DNA of 64,000 nt from Alphaproteobacteria bacterium (GCA_020632755.1 JACKEY010000004.1:434001-498000); one strand, 5' to 3'. Positions 8,374-17,860 are shown, counted from the first letter of the stretch. Notes: a model not told the origin generated them from the letters alone. Program-made: numbers and translations.

Positions 8374-10008
8374 GTGGCCGCTGGGACCGTGGCCCTGTGG
8401 GGTCATGCGCGGTGGGTGGCCCTCGACGAGCGGGTCGCCGCCTCGGTCTGCTGCGACATGACGGCTCCGGCGGCCCAGCTCGTCGCCTTCTACCGGGCGC
8501 CGGACCCCGTTCCCCTGGAGCGCGTGCTGGCCCTGCCCGCCGACGGCCTGCTGAACTGGACCGCCCTGATCCCCGAGGCGCTCGGCATGGTCGGCCTGGA
8601 CGGGCTGCAGATCTTCCAGGGCGTCGTGCTGCTGCTGGCCCAGATCGGCACGTGGCTCTGGCTGCGCCCGGTCGCGCGGCCCGGCGGTGCGGTGCTGGCG
8701 GCGGCCCTGCTGCCCTGGCTGCCCGGCGTGGCCTTCGCCACCCGGATGTGGGATCCCTACCCCCTGCAGTACCTGCTGCTGACCGTGGTCGGTGCCGTCG
8801 CCGTGCGCAGCGATCAGGGCACGCGCCTCGGCAGGATGGCCCTGGCCGGGCTGCTGTGCGTGCCGCTCTCCGTCTCGAGCCCCGTGCTGACCGACGGCGT
8901 CCTCGGCCTGGCGGTCGGCCTCTCCCTCTGCGCCGGCGTGGCCCTCAGCGGGGTCGCCCACCGGCGCTGGCGCGGCATCGGCGGCGGGCTGGCCGTGCTG
9001 GGCGGCTTCTTCGTCGGCGCGGTGCCCGTGTTCGGCCGACGCCAGGAGGTCCAGACCTACTTCTGGTACTACATGCGGGAGCTCGGCCTGGTCGCCGAGG
9101 GCCCCAGCCAGGCCTTCCCCAGCCAGCCCTACGTGTCACGCCTGGACCCGTGGTCGCGGGAAGCGCTGCTCGCCTATGCCGATCGGCTCCAGCAGCACGA
9201 GGTCGGCCCCGAGCTGGCGGCCGTCGCCCTGGTCGGCGTCGCGCTCCTGCTGCTGCGGCGGCGGGTCGGCTCTGGCGCGCTGCTGTCCGGGCTGCTCCCG
9301 CTGGTCGCGCTCAGCCTGGTCGACAAGAAGCAGCCCTTCTACGTCTACGGCACGCTGCTCGCGATCCCGGCCGTCATCGGCGTCGGCTTCGGGCCCGGGG
9401 ACCGCTGGCCGGGGTGGGCGCGGGCGCTGTGGGTGCCCGGTGCGACGGCCCTGCTGGGCTGGCAGCTCTGGACCGTCGCCGTTCCCTCCGGCATCTCCCC
9501 CGTCGACGAGGGCCGGCTGCCGCCGCCGCCGCCGCCGACGGATCCGGGTGGCGATGTCCGCTTCCAGCACGGTCTCGAGCTGAGCCTCCGGCCGGGCCGG
9601 CTGGCCGAGCCGCCGGCCGAGCTGGAGTTCCTGCGGGCGAACCTGCCCATGGACTGCGACCGCCTGCACCGGGTCGGCGTCTTCGACGAGTTCGAGTACG
9701 GCCCCCTGGCCATGATCCTGCTGGCCGAAGGGGCCTGCATCGACCTGCACCGTGTCGACCAGCACTACCGGGCGGACTTCGAGTACGTGCTCGTCGCCTA
9801 CCGCCAGCCGGGGCGGCCGTATGCGGGGCCGGCCTGTGCCATGGACCCCTCGCTGCGCTGGGCGGACGAGGTCGCCACCCTCGAGGCACGCGACGATCTC
9901 GCGCTCGTCGTCGAGGAGCGGGTGGGGCGCGACCAGCGCTGCCTGCGCATCTTCCGCGTGGACGCCGCCGCCCCTGGAGCGTCAGCCCCTGGAGCGTCAG
10001 CCCCCTAG
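8374..10008 (+). CDS. Polytopic membrane protein with periplasmic C-terminal domain
   Basis: 544 residues from the GTG used here. That start leaves only part of the first membrane helix, and the frame stays open upstream (a CTG at 8302 would add 24 residues, including DWLSLAIELGSV), so the true start is uncertain. About nine hydrophobic segments are followed by a soluble C-terminal domain of some 170 residues with paired Cys residues. An internal FATRMWDPYPLQYLL stretch corresponds in position to FPRMSWIHVVEAV of the gene at 1916, suggesting membership of the same GT-C-like set. The last codons lie in a 15-base tandem duplication. The gene end overlaps the convergent esterase gene by 12 bases. 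Confidence 0.75.
   Translation: MAAGTVALWGHARWVALDERVAASVCCDMTAPAAQLVAFYRAPDPVPLERVLALPADGLLNWTALIPEALGMVGLDGLQIFQGVVLLLAQIGTWLWLRPVARPGGAVLAAALLPWLPGVAFATRMWDPYPLQYLLLTVVGAVAVRSDQGTRLGRMALAGLLCVPLSVSSPVLTDGVLGLAVGLSLCAGVALSGVAHRRWRGIGGGLAVLGGFFVGAVPVFGRRQEVQTYFWYYMRELGLVAEGPSQAFPSQPYVSRLDPWSREALLAYADRLQQHEVGPELAAVALVGVALLLLRRRVGSGALLSGLLPLVALSLVDKKQPFYVYGTLLAIPAVIGVGFGPGDRWPGWARALWVPGATALLGWQLWTVAVPSGISPVDEGRLPPPPPPTDPGGDVRFQHGLELSLRPGRLAEPPAELEFLRANLPMDCDRLHRVGVFDEFEYGPLAMILLAEGACIDLHRVDQHYRADFEYVLVAYRQPGRPYAGPACAMDPSLRWADEVATLEARDDLALVVEERVGRDQRCLRIFRVDAAAPGASAPGASAP
9970..9999 (+). repeat. 15-base perfect tandem duplication at overlapping gene ends
   Basis: The unit gcccctggagcgtca occurs twice back to back (9970-9984 and 9985-9999). 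On the plus strand it encodes the ending APGASAPGASAP of the membrane protein. On the minus strand the second copy supplies the TGA stop (9999-9997) of the esterase gene, and the first copy contains the same triplet in frame. Confidence 0.85.
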
Positions 10009-11034
10009 CGCCTGGACGGCGGCGCACAGGCGGGCGACCGCGGCGTCGGCTGCCGGCAGCACGCCGTCCATGTGCAGGTAGCCGTGGACCAGCGCGCCCT
10101 CGTCGAGGTGGGTCACCGGAACACCGGCCTCGGCCAGTGCGGCGGCGTAGTCCTCGCCCTCGTCGCGCAGGGGATCGAAGCCCGCCGTGGCCACGATCGC
10201 CGGGGGTAGCCCCGACAGGTCCGGACAGAGCGCGGGGGAGGCCCGGGGGTCGAGGGGAGGGGCGACGGCCTGCTCGAGGAACCAGTCGATGTCCGTGCCG
10301 TCGAGGAGGTAGCCCCGTGCGAACTCCCGGTGCGAGGCCGTCAGGCGGCGCAGGTCGGTGGCCGGGTAGACCAGCACCTGGCCCGCCGGACGCGGCAGGG
10401 AGGGGTCCGGGTCGTCGCGGAGGATCTGGCAGGCGGCGGCGGCCAGGTTGCCTCCGGCGCTGTCGCCGCCCAGCAGCAGGCGGGCGGGGTCCAGGCCGAG
10501 GGGATCGGCCGCGGCGACCACGGCGCGCCAGGCCGCCACGCTGTCGTCGATCCCGGCGGGGAAGGGGTGCTCGGGGGCCAGGCGGTAGTCCACGGACAGC
10601 ACCTGCCGGCCGGTGTCCTCGCACAGTCTCCGGCAGAACCGGTCGTGGGTGTCCAGGTCGCCACAGGCCCAGCCGCCGCCGTGCAGCCACACGATGCCGG
10701 CCTGCCCGCGGCCGTCGTTCCCCCCGCCATAGCGGCGCATCGGCGGCGCGTCGGGCAGCGCGAGGGGCGCGACCGGCACCGGACGGGGACCTGCCTCGAC
10801 GATGCGGATCGAGTGGGCCATGTCGGCCCGGGCGCGGGCGGCCTCGCTCCGCGCGCCGAAGGACGAGAACCGACGTTCGGCCCAGACCATGCGCCAGATG
10901 CCGGCGTCCATGGTGGTGCCGCGGTCGTTGCGGGGAGGCGCCCCGAAGAGACGGTCGGCGGCGGCCGGGGGGAGGGCGAGCAGCCCCCGCAGGACGCGGC
11001 GTTCGACACTGGCGTGACGGGGAAGACGGGGCAT
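9997..11034 (-). CDS. Alpha/beta-hydrolase, HSL-family esterase/lipase
   Basis: 345 residues. The ATG has GGGAG upstream at good spacing; the open frame beyond it has no support. It carries the hormone-sensitive-lipase family oxyanion motif HGGGW (118-122) and nucleophile elbow GDSAGG (Ser192). The DYRLAPEHPFPA segment (149-160) typical of the family is also present. Asp287 (FDPLRDEGEDYA) and His317 (VHGYLHM) complete the triad. Such enzymes hydrolyse short-chain esters in the cytoplasm. About 110 N-terminal residues form the cap region and include an unusual stretch with many Arg and Ala. The gene stands alone, convergent with the membrane protein at its 3' end. Confidence 0.93.
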   Translation of the reverse strand: MPRLPRHASVERRVLRGLLALPPAAADRLFGAPPRNDRGTTMDAGIWRMVWAERRFSSFGARSEAARARADMAHSIRIVEAGPRPVPVAPLALPDAPPMRRYGGGNDGRGQAGIVWLHGGGWACGDLDTHDRFCRRLCEDTGRQVLSVDYRLAPEHPFPAGIDDSVAAWRAVVAAADPLGLDPARLLLGGDSAGGNLAAAACQILRDDPDPSLPRPAGQVLVYPATDLRRLTASHREFARGYLLDGTDIDWFLEQAVAPPLDPRASPALCPDLSGLPPAIVATAGFDPLRDEGEDYAAALAEAGVPVTHLDEGALVHGYLHMDGVLPAADAAVARLCAAVQALGG

Positions 11035-11173
11035 CGGGCTCCCGGGGGGCGTGGCAGATCGCCTCGCCCCGCATGGACCGGCGGGTCGCCGGTGCGAAGA
11101 TGGGGGTGCGACATCATACGGGTCTCGTTCCCAGGGGCCCCGACCCTCCCTCCCTCCGAGCCCAGGAGCCGCC

Positions 11174-12253
11174 ATGCTCGACGCCATCCCCGAGCTCCAC
11201 TACCTCCGCATCCTGCACGGCATGTCCCTCGACGAGCTCGAGCAGTTCCTCGCGTTCTGCACCGAGTCCGAGGTCGAGGAAGGCGCGGTGCTCATGGTCG
11301 AGGGCGAACAAGACGCGGCCATGGTCATCGTGGTCGAGGGCGCCCTCGAGGTGGTCACCGGCGCCGGGGACCGCGAGCTGGTCGTCCGCCGGGTCGGCAA
11401 GGGCGAGCAGGTGGGCGCCCTGTCGGCGATGGGCCTGGTCCGCCGCCGCACGGCGACGGTGCGGGCGACCCAGCCCTCCCGGCTGGTCGTCTGCGAGAAG
11501 GCGGGCCTCGACGCCCTGCGCAAGACCGACAACCCCATCTTCGACAACCTCGAGGAGTCGGTGCTGGCCGAGCTGGCCGGCATGCTGCGCGAGGCCGACC
11601 GCCAGGCCGCGAAGCTGGCCATCGGCCACGATGTGGAACCCGAGGCCGCCCAGGGGGCCTTCGCCCGCCTGGGCCGCAACCTCAGCGGGCGCGGCAAGCC
11701 CGGCGGCAGCCCGCCCCGGGTGCACGACATCATCAACTCCAGCGCCCTGTTCCCCGAGGTCGATGCGGCGGTCGCCGATCGCCTGGAGCAGGTGCTGATC
11801 CCCCGTGGCTTCGCCGAGGGCGAACACCTGGTGGACGAGGGCGGGAAGGCCGACGTCGCCTGGATCATCGCGTCCGGAAAGGTCGGCGTCTTCCGCGAGG
11901 TCGGCGGAGAGCGCCACGAGAAGCTCGGCGAGCTGGGCCCGGGCGCGGTGCTCGGTCACGTCGCCCTCATCGACGGGGAAGCGCGCACCGCCGACTGTGT
12001 CGTCGAGGAGCCCTGCTGGGCGTGGGCCGTGCCCAAGGCGCTGGTCTCCGAGCTGGTGCACCGGCGGGCGCCGGAAGCCCGCGCCATCCGCATGGGCTTC
12101 ATCCGCGCGCTGCTCGCGCAGCTCGGCCAGGCCTACGACGCCCTGGCCCGTATCGCCGCCGAGCGGGAGCACCTCGCCGAGAGCGGCGAGAAGGGCTTCT
12201 TCTTCGAGCACGACCTGACGCCCGCGCGGCTGGCGCTGGTCGGTCCGCTCTAG
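11174..12253 (+). CDS. Protein with two cyclic-nucleotide-binding (cNMP) domains, no effector domain
   Basis: 359 residues. ATG with AGGAG nearby. Two cNMP-binding folds are visible, about residues 10-125 and 185-325. Each has a phosphate-binding-cassette-like segment ending in an Arg-Thr-Ala core (GALSAMGLVRRRTATVRA in the first, LGHVALIDGEARTADC in the second). No helix-turn-helix, kinase or channel domain is present; the linker contains an RNLSGRGKPGGSPPR basic patch. It may act as a cyclic nucleotide sensor that signals through a partner. Free-standing CRP-fold proteins of this type are common in myxobacteria-like genomes. It ends three bases before the convergent efflux operon. Confidence 0.88.
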   Translation: MLDAIPELHYLRILHGMSLDELEQFLAFCTESEVEEGAVLMVEGEQDAAMVIVVEGALEVVTGAGDRELVVRRVGKGEQVGALSAMGLVRRRTATVRATQPSRLVVCEKAGLDALRKTDNPIFDNLEESVLAELAGMLREADRQAAKLAIGHDVEPEAAQGAFARLGRNLSGRGKPGGSPPRVHDIINSSALFPEVDAAVADRLEQVLIPRGFAEGEHLVDEGGKADVAWIIASGKVGVFREVGGERHEKLGELGPGAVLGHVALIDGEARTADCVVEEPCWAWAVPKALVSELVHRRAPEARAIRMGFIRALLAQLGQAYDALARIAAEREHLAESGEKGFFFEHDLTPARLALVGPL

Positions 12254-12256
12254 GAC

Positions 12257-13516
12257 TCACCACACGCCGCGGGTGGCCTCGGTGTCGGCCAGGGCGTGCA
12301 GCAGCGCCTGGCGGGCCCGGGCCACCCCGATGGCCGCTGCGTCGCGGTCCCGTCGGGCATCGAGCCACGGTTGAAGGGCCTCGAGCCCGGCCGTGAACCG
12401 GGCGTCGACCAGGTCGAAGCCCGCCTGGGCGGCGACCAGCGCGTCCTCTCGGGCGGCCAGCTCCGCGCGGGCCGCGGTCAGGCGGGCCTCGGCGGCGACC
12501 CGCGCCACCACCAGGTCGCGGGCCTGCTGCTCGAGCTCCACGAAGGCCAGGTCGGCGCCAGCCCGGGCGCGCCGCTGGTCGCCGGCCAGGGCGCCGCCCG
12601 CCACGATGGGCACGTCCGCCCCCAGGCCGACGGACCAGCCGGGGGCCAGGGCGGCGCCGTCGGCTCCCCAGGCCGCCACCGTCCCGGTCGCCTCGAGGGT
12701 GGGGGCCCGGCCGAGGGCAGCGGCGGTGCGGTCGGTGCGGGCGGCGGCCAGGGCCTCCTCGGCCGCGACGAGTGCGGGGTGCCGGGGCGGCGCGGGTGCG
12801 GGCTCGATGCCCGTCCAGGTCGGCGGCTGCACGTCGCAGGCGGGGCGCGGCAGCTCGCGCACCAGCGCCAGCAGGGTCGCGCAGGCCTCGGCCCGCTCGC
12901 CCTCGACGGCGCGCAGGGCGGCCTCGACGCTGCTCGCCTCGGCCCGGGCCCGGGCGCCCTCGGCGGGGGGCCGCAGGCCGGCGTCGACCAGCTGCTCGAC
13001 GGCGTCGGCAGCCTCGGCGGCGTCCGCCAGGGAGCGGGTCCATGCCGCCTCGGCCTCGCGGGTGGCGAGCACGTCCGCGAAGGCGCGGGTGGCGGCCTGT
13101 CGGGCCTCGACCCGGGCCCAGTCGATCAGGGCCTCTCGGCCCCGGAAGGTGGCGCGCGCGGCGCGGGCGCCGGCCCAGTCCGCCGGGGCGACCAGGGTCC
13201 AGCTGCCGCTGAGGCCCACGCCGAGCTGGGTGGCCACCGGCCGGTCGAAGCCGCTGGCGGTGCGGCCGGCGCCGGTGCTGAGCGTGCCGAAGGCGGTGAC
13301 CGCGGGCAGCGCGCCGGACAGGGCGACGGCTGCGTCGCCGCGGGCGGCCTCGGCCCGGGCGGTGGCGGCCTCGACCTCCAGGCGGCTGCGGATGGCGGCG
13401 TCCCGGGTGGCCTCGAGGTCCATCGGGGGCCCGGGGTCGAGGCTCGGCGAGGCCCCGGGATCCAGGTCGCCGGGGTCGGCCCGGGCGATCAGCGACAGCA
13501 GCAGCAGGCCGATCAC
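12257..13516 (-). CDS. TolC-like outer-membrane efflux channel
   Basis: 419 residues. GTG start overlapping the pump stop as GTGA, with GGAGG five bases upstream. A short signal peptide (IGLLLLSLIARA) is followed by two long Ala/Glu/Arg-rich coiled-coil halves separated by strand-like segments (TLEATGTVAAWGADG, WSVGLGADVPI), the pattern of the outer-membrane efflux protein family. It would form the trimeric exit duct for the RND pump encoded just upstream. Length fits the family. It is the third gene of an adaptor-pump-channel operon, so assignment by context is strong. The substrate is unknown. Confidence 0.88.
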   Translation of the reverse strand: MIGLLLLSLIARADPGDLDPGASPSLDPGPPMDLEATRDAAIRSRLEVEAATARAEAARGDAAVALSGALPAVTAFGTLSTGAGRTASGFDRPVATQLGVGLSGSWTLVAPADWAGARAARATFRGREALIDWARVEARQAATRAFADVLATREAEAAWTRSLADAAEAADAVEQLVDAGLRPPAEGARARAEASSVEAALRAVEGERAEACATLLALVRELPRPACDVQPPTWTGIEPAPAPPRHPALVAAEEALAAARTDRTAAALGRAPTLEATGTVAAWGADGAALAPGWSVGLGADVPIVAGGALAGDQRRARAGADLAFVELEQQARDLVVARVAAEARLTAARAELAAREDALVAAQAGFDLVDARFTAGLEALQPWLDARRDRDAAAIGVARARQALLHALADTEATRGVW

Positions 13517-16500
13517 GGGGCCTCCGCGGCGGCCACGCGGCCGAACAGGCTGCGGCGCAGGCGCCACACGACGCTGAACAGGGCGGGGACCACGAACAAG
13601 GTCAGCACGGTGGCCAGCGACAGGCCGCCGAGCACGACGGCGCCGACGCCCCGGTAGAGCTCGGCCCCCTTGCCGGGAAAGAGCACCAGGGGCAGCAGGC
13701 CGGCCAGGCTGGTCAGGCTGCTCATGAAGATGGGCCGCACCCGCCGGCGCACGGCGTCGGCGGTGGCCTCGGCCAGGGGCATGCCGCTGCGCAGGCGGGC
13801 GACGGCGCCGTCCACGACCAGGATGGCGTTGTTGACCACGACGCCGATCAGGATGACGAAGCCCAGGGCGGTCATCATGTCCAGCGGCTGGGGGCCGAGC
13901 AGGGCGTCCACCAGCCGCAGGCCCGCGATGCCCCCCGCGGCGGCCAGCGGCACGGTGACCAGGATCACCAGGGGGGCCAGGAAGTCCTCGAACAGCGCCG
14001 CCATCAGCAGGAAGCTGATCACCACGGCCATGGCCAGGACGCCGGCCATGTTGCCCTGGGCCCGCTCCAGGTCGCCTGCGGTGCCGCTGATCGTGAGCTC
14101 GATCTCGCCGGGCAGGGTCGAGCGGGCCGGCGCCATCACGTCGCTGCGGATGCGGTCGAGGGCGGCTTCGAGCGGGAGGTCGTCCGGCGGGGTGATCTGC
14201 AGGGTGATCGCCCGCCGTCGCTCGATGCGGCGGATGGTGGAGGGGGCCACGGTCTCGCGCAGCTCGGCCACCGCGGCCAGGGGCACCGTGCGGCCCATCG
14301 GGGTCGCGATGGGGGCGGCGGCGAGCTCGGCGGGGGTGCGGGGGCCTCCGCCCTCGGCCCGCAGCACGACGTCGACCCGCGGCTGACCGTCGACGCCGTA
14401 CTCGCCGATGATGCGGCCGTCGACGATGGCGTCCACGGCGGCGCCGACGGCGGCGGCGGTCAGCCCCTGGGCAGCGGCTTCGCGCGGCCGGGGCACGACC
14501 TGCAGCTCCGGGCTCCCGATGTCCAGGCTGGGCAGGGGGCGGACCTGGGCGTCGGGCAGGGCGGTGCGCACGCGGGCCAGCAGGTCGCTCCCGACGCCGA
14601 CCAGGGTGGTGATCTCCCCGCCGCTGATCTCCAGCTCGATGGCCCGCGAGCTCCCGATGCCGCGGCCGAACAGGCTCGCCTGGGTGACGATGCCGAAGAC
14701 GCCGGGTACCTCGCGGAGCAGTCCGAGCAGCTTGGGCTGCAGCTCGGCCACGCGGCTGTCGTCGGCCGCGGTGGCGCCCATGAAGCCCTGGCCGGGCCGG
14801 GCCACGAAGAAGGTCCGACCCACCGTCGGCCAGCCGCTCTCGGCCTCCTGCTCGGGGGTCTGGTCGATGTGCTCGACGATCCGCCCCTGGACCTGCATGC
14901 CGATGTCGGTCATCTCCTGGACGGAGTACCCGGGAGGCGGCACGACGATGCCGAAGAGCAGGTTCCGGTTGCCTGTCGGCAGGTACTCCATCGGCGGCAG
15001 CAGGGCCGCGGACACCGCGAGGGAGGCGGCCACCGCCGCGCCGCTGACCAGCAGGCCGCGGCCGGTGGTCTGCGAGACCCACAGCGCCACCGCGGCGATG
15101 CGCTCGCGCACGACGGCGGCCCGGGCGGCCATGCCCGCCATGTGGTCGGCGCCCTGCTGCTCGCCGGCCAGCATCCGGGCCGAGAAGGAGGGGATGACGA
15201 GCACGCTCACGACCAGCGAGATCCCGACGGAGACGCTGATGGCGACGGCCACGTCGCGGAGCAGCTCGCCGACCTCGTCCTGCCACTGGATGATGGGCAG
15301 GAACACGGCGGCGGTCGTCAGGGTGCTGGCGACGATGGCGCCCCACACCTCGCGGGTGCCCTCCAGCGCGGCCCGGGCGGCGGCGGCGGGACCGCGGTGC
15401 CCCTCGGCGGCCAGGCGGTGGCGCCAGGTGTCGATGTTCTCCAGGACGACGATGGCGTTGTCGACGACCATGCCGACGGCGAAGGCCATGCCGGCCAGGC
15501 TCACGACGTTGACGGTGCGGCCCAACAGGCTCATGCCCAGGGCGGTGCCCATCACGCAGACGGGGATGGCGGTGGCGACGACCGCGCTCGCGGGCACGCT
15601 GCGCAGGAAGACGAGCAGCACGCCGACGGCCAGCAGCCCGCCCAACAGCAGGTTCTGGCGGACCAGCTCCAGGGCGCCCTCGATGTAGTCGACCTGGTCG
15701 CTCACGATGTTGAGCACCAGCCCTCGCGGGGCCAGGCGCTCCTCGTTGAGGCTCGCGACGACCTCGCGGACCTCCTCGGTGACCTGCAGGACGTTGCTGC
15801 CAGCCTCGCGGCGCAGCAGCAGGGCCATGCTCTCGGCGCCGTTGCCCATGACCCGGGCCTCGTACTTGCGCAGGCCCTCCCGCACGGTCGCCACGTCCTG
15901 CAGGCGGACGATGCGGCCGTCCTCCTCGACCCGCAGCACCAGCTGCTCCAGGTCCGCGGGCACGTCGGGCGCCACCGGCGTGCGCACCAGGTACTGCCGC
16001 TTGCCCAGGTCGAGGTCACCGCCGGACACGTCGCGGAGCTCTGCGGCGACCCGGCCGGAGAGCTCGCCGACGGGGATGCCGCGGGCCGCCAGGGCGCCGG
16101 GGTCGAAGCGCACCTCCAGCTCGGTGTCGCGGCCCCCGAAGAAGTCGACCTTGGCGACGCCGGGCACGCGCTCGAGGCGGCTGATGACGGCGTCCTCGGC
16201 CCAGGTCCGGTAGGGGCCCACGTCCCCGCCGTCCCGGCTCTGAAGCAGGATGACGGCCAGGGGCGGCCCGTTGTCGGACGAGGTGGAGAGCACCGGCTGG
16301 CGGGCGCCGTCAGGGATGTCGGGCACCTGCGAGAGGCGGTTGCTGGCCCGGACCAGGGCGTCGTCGAGGTCGGTGCCGACTGCGAATTCGAGGGTGATCG
16401 AGCCGCGGTTCTGGCTGGCCTCGCTGGTCATGCGCTCGAGGCCGTCCAGGCCCTTGAGCACTTCCTCCTGCTCGACCAGCAGCTCGCCCTCGACCTCGGC

Positions 16501-16713
16501 GGGGGCGGCGCCCGGCCAGGTCGTCTGCACCGACAGGGTCGGCACGGTGATGTCGGGCGTGAGCTGGATCGGCAACCCGCGCAGCGAGAGCAGGCCGAAC
16601 AGGATCGTCAGGATGACGCCGACGAGCACGGCGACCGGCCGGCGGATGGCCAGGCCGACCGGTCCACCGCCCTCGGCCCCGCCAACGTCGGAGGGGGGCA
16701 CGGGCTCAGCCAC
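13513..16713 (-). CDS. RND-family efflux transporter (AcrB/HAE-like inner-membrane pump)
   Basis: 1066 residues, full length for the family. It shows the duplicated RND layout: a membrane helix near residues 28-46, a large periplasmic loop, a helix bundle, a second periplasmic loop, and a second helix bundle. TM4 carries GMVVDNAIVVLEN near residue 416, where AcrB has the proton-relay pair of Asp residues; here the second is Asn, as in many HAE-like pumps. TM10 has GVVVNNAILVVDG. Periplasmic porter segments such as TTWPGAAPAEVE are typical. It overlaps the adaptor gene by eight bases and the channel gene by four. The likely role is proton-driven export of hydrophobic compounds. Confidence 0.95.
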   Translation of the reverse strand: MAEPVPPSDVGGAEGGGPVGLAIRRPVAVLVGVILTILFGLLSLRGLPIQLTPDITVPTLSVQTTWPGAAPAEVEGELLVEQEEVLKGLDGLERMTSEASQNRGSITLEFAVGTDLDDALVRASNRLSQVPDIPDGARQPVLSTSSDNGPPLAVILLQSRDGGDVGPYRTWAEDAVISRLERVPGVAKVDFFGGRDTELEVRFDPGALAARGIPVGELSGRVAAELRDVSGGDLDLGKRQYLVRTPVAPDVPADLEQLVLRVEEDGRIVRLQDVATVREGLRKYEARVMGNGAESMALLLRREAGSNVLQVTEEVREVVASLNEERLAPRGLVLNIVSDQVDYIEGALELVRQNLLLGGLLAVGVLLVFLRSVPASAVVATAIPVCVMGTALGMSLLGRTVNVVSLAGMAFAVGMVVDNAIVVLENIDTWRHRLAAEGHRGPAAAARAALEGTREVWGAIVASTLTTAAVFLPIIQWQDEVGELLRDVAVAISVSVGISLVVSVLVIPSFSARMLAGEQQGADHMAGMAARAAVVRERIAAVALWVSQTTGRGLLVSGAAVAASLAVSAALLPPMEYLPTGNRNLLFGIVVPPPGYSVQEMTDIGMQVQGRIVEHIDQTPEQEAESGWPTVGRTFFVARPGQGFMGATAADDSRVAELQPKLLGLLREVPGVFGIVTQASLFGRGIGSSRAIELEISGGEITTLVGVGSDLLARVRTALPDAQVRPLPSLDIGSPELQVVPRPREAAAQGLTAAAVGAAVDAIVDGRIIGEYGVDGQPRVDVVLRAEGGGPRTPAELAAAPIATPMGRTVPLAAVAELRETVAPSTIRRIERRRAITLQITPPDDLPLEAALDRIRSDVMAPARSTLPGEIELTISGTAGDLERAQGNMAGVLAMAVVISFLLMAALFEDFLAPLVILVTVPLAAAGGIAGLRLVDALLGPQPLDMMTALGFVILIGVVVNNAILVVDGAVARLRSGMPLAEATADAVRRRVRPIFMSSLTSLAGLLPLVLFPGKGAELYRGVGAVVLGGLSLATVLTLFVVPALFSVVWRLRRSLFGRVAAAEAP

Positions 16714-17812
16714 CGCCGGGCTCCGTGAGCAGGGGCTGACCGGGGCGCACCCGCTCGTTGCCGCGGGTCACGACCACGTCGCCCGGGGCGAGGCCCTCGC
16801 CGCGGACCAGGGCCTCGGAGGCGCCCGTCGCGACGACGACGACGTCGACGTGCTGGGCGGCGCCGTCGGCCACCCGGACCACCTTGGCGCTGTCGGGCGA
16901 CAGGACCAGGGCGTCGCGGGGCACGACCACCCCGCTGCCTTCGGCCTGGACCTCGAAGCGCACCTCGACCGGAGCGCCGGGGCGAAGCCAGCCGGGCGCA
17001 GGGGAGGTGACCGGGGTGAGTCGCACCCGGGAGGTGCGGGTCACCGGGTCGAGGGCCGGCACCGTGGCGACCACCTCGACCTCGGCCTCGACGGCGCGAT
17101 CGTCCCCCAGGACCATGGCCCGATCACCGACGTGCAGGCGGGCCACGAGCTCCCAGGCGGCATCGACCCGGACCTCGACCGCGTCCGCGCTGACCAGGTC
17201 CACGACCGGCGTGCCGGCGGACACCCAGTCGCCGGGGTCGACGTGCCGCCCGGTGACCACGCCCGCGAAGGGCGCCCGCACCTGGTGGCGGGCCAGCTGC
17301 ACCCGGGCTTCGAGCGCAGCGGCTCGCGCCGCCTCGGTCCGGGCTTCGAGGGCGGCGACCGAGGTCCGGGCCGCCTCGAGCTCCGTGGCGGCCAGCACGC
17401 GGGCGTCCACGCCCTCCAGGCGGGCGAGGTCGTTGCGGGCGCGGGCCAGCTCCGCCTCGCTCGCGCTCACACTCGCCTCGGCCGAGGCCAGGCGGGCCGC
17501 CGCTGGTGCCGCGTCGACCTGCAGCACGACGGCGCCCTCTCCCACCGGATCCCCCTCGCGGAAGGGGACGCTCTGCACCGGCCCCGCGGCGCCGGCGGCG
17601 AGCTCGGAGCGTGCGAGCGGAACGACCTCGCCCAGCGTGGTCCACGCCTCGTCCAGGGTCCCGTCCCGGGCGGTCGCGGTCTGGACCCGGGCGGGGGGAG
17701 GGGCCTCGGCACTGGCGGGCGCGGGCGCCTCCTCGCCACCGCAGGCGGCGAGCAGCAGGAGCAGGCAGGCGAGCAGGGGACGCCGGAGGGCATCGCAGGA
17801 GGGGGACCGCAT
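16706..17812 (-). CDS. RND periplasmic adaptor (membrane fusion protein), lipoprotein
   Basis: 368 residues. Signal peptide ends in the lipobox LAAC (Cys24), so it is probably anchored in the inner membrane by lipid. It then shows the HlyD/AcrA order: a lipoyl half (residues 75-105), an Ala/Glu coiled-coil hairpin (about 105-165), the second lipoyl half with QVRAPFAGVVTGRHVDPGDWV, a beta-barrel domain, and a membrane-proximal domain. It links the RND pump to the TolC-like channel. It is the first gene of the operon. No Shine-Dalgarno is seen. The TAGACC box upstream would start transcription on the ATG. Confidence 0.93.
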   Translation of the reverse strand: MRSPSCDALRRPLLACLLLLLAACGGEEAPAPASAEAPPPARVQTATARDGTLDEAWTTLGEVVPLARSELAAGAAGPVQSVPFREGDPVGEGAVVLQVDAAPAAARLASAEASVSASEAELARARNDLARLEGVDARVLAATELEAARTSVAALEARTEAARAAALEARVQLARHQVRAPFAGVVTGRHVDPGDWVSAGTPVVDLVSADAVEVRVDAAWELVARLHVGDRAMVLGDDRAVEAEVEVVATVPALDPVTRTSRVRLTPVTSPAPGWLRPGAPVEVRFEVQAEGSGVVVPRDALVLSPDSAKVVRVADGAAQHVDVVVVATGASEALVRGEGLAPGDVVVTRGNERVRPGQPLLTEPGGG

Positions 17813-17824
17813 GACGTCGGTCTA
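17813..17824 (-). promoter_or_regulatory. Leaderless-type -10 box for the efflux operon
   Basis: Minus-strand GGATAGACC places TAGACC (17824-17819) with ten bases between TA and the ATG at 17812. It lies in the 48-base gap after the upstream membrane-protein gene, so the efflux operon probably has its own promoter. Confidence 0.5.
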
Positions 17825-17860
17825 TCCGTTCCCCCGTGCCGCGCCGGGAACAGTGCATCT

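Noticed and set aside
13517..15346. 5' extension of the TolC-like frame
   Set aside because: Out of frame with the RND pump; the GTG at 13516 with GGAGG and GTGA overlap is the real start.
13513..16713. Heavy-metal (CusA/CzcA) identity of the RND pump
   Set aside because: No metal-binding Met/His clusters were noted, and the TM4 motif and adaptor look HAE-like; metal export is not supported.
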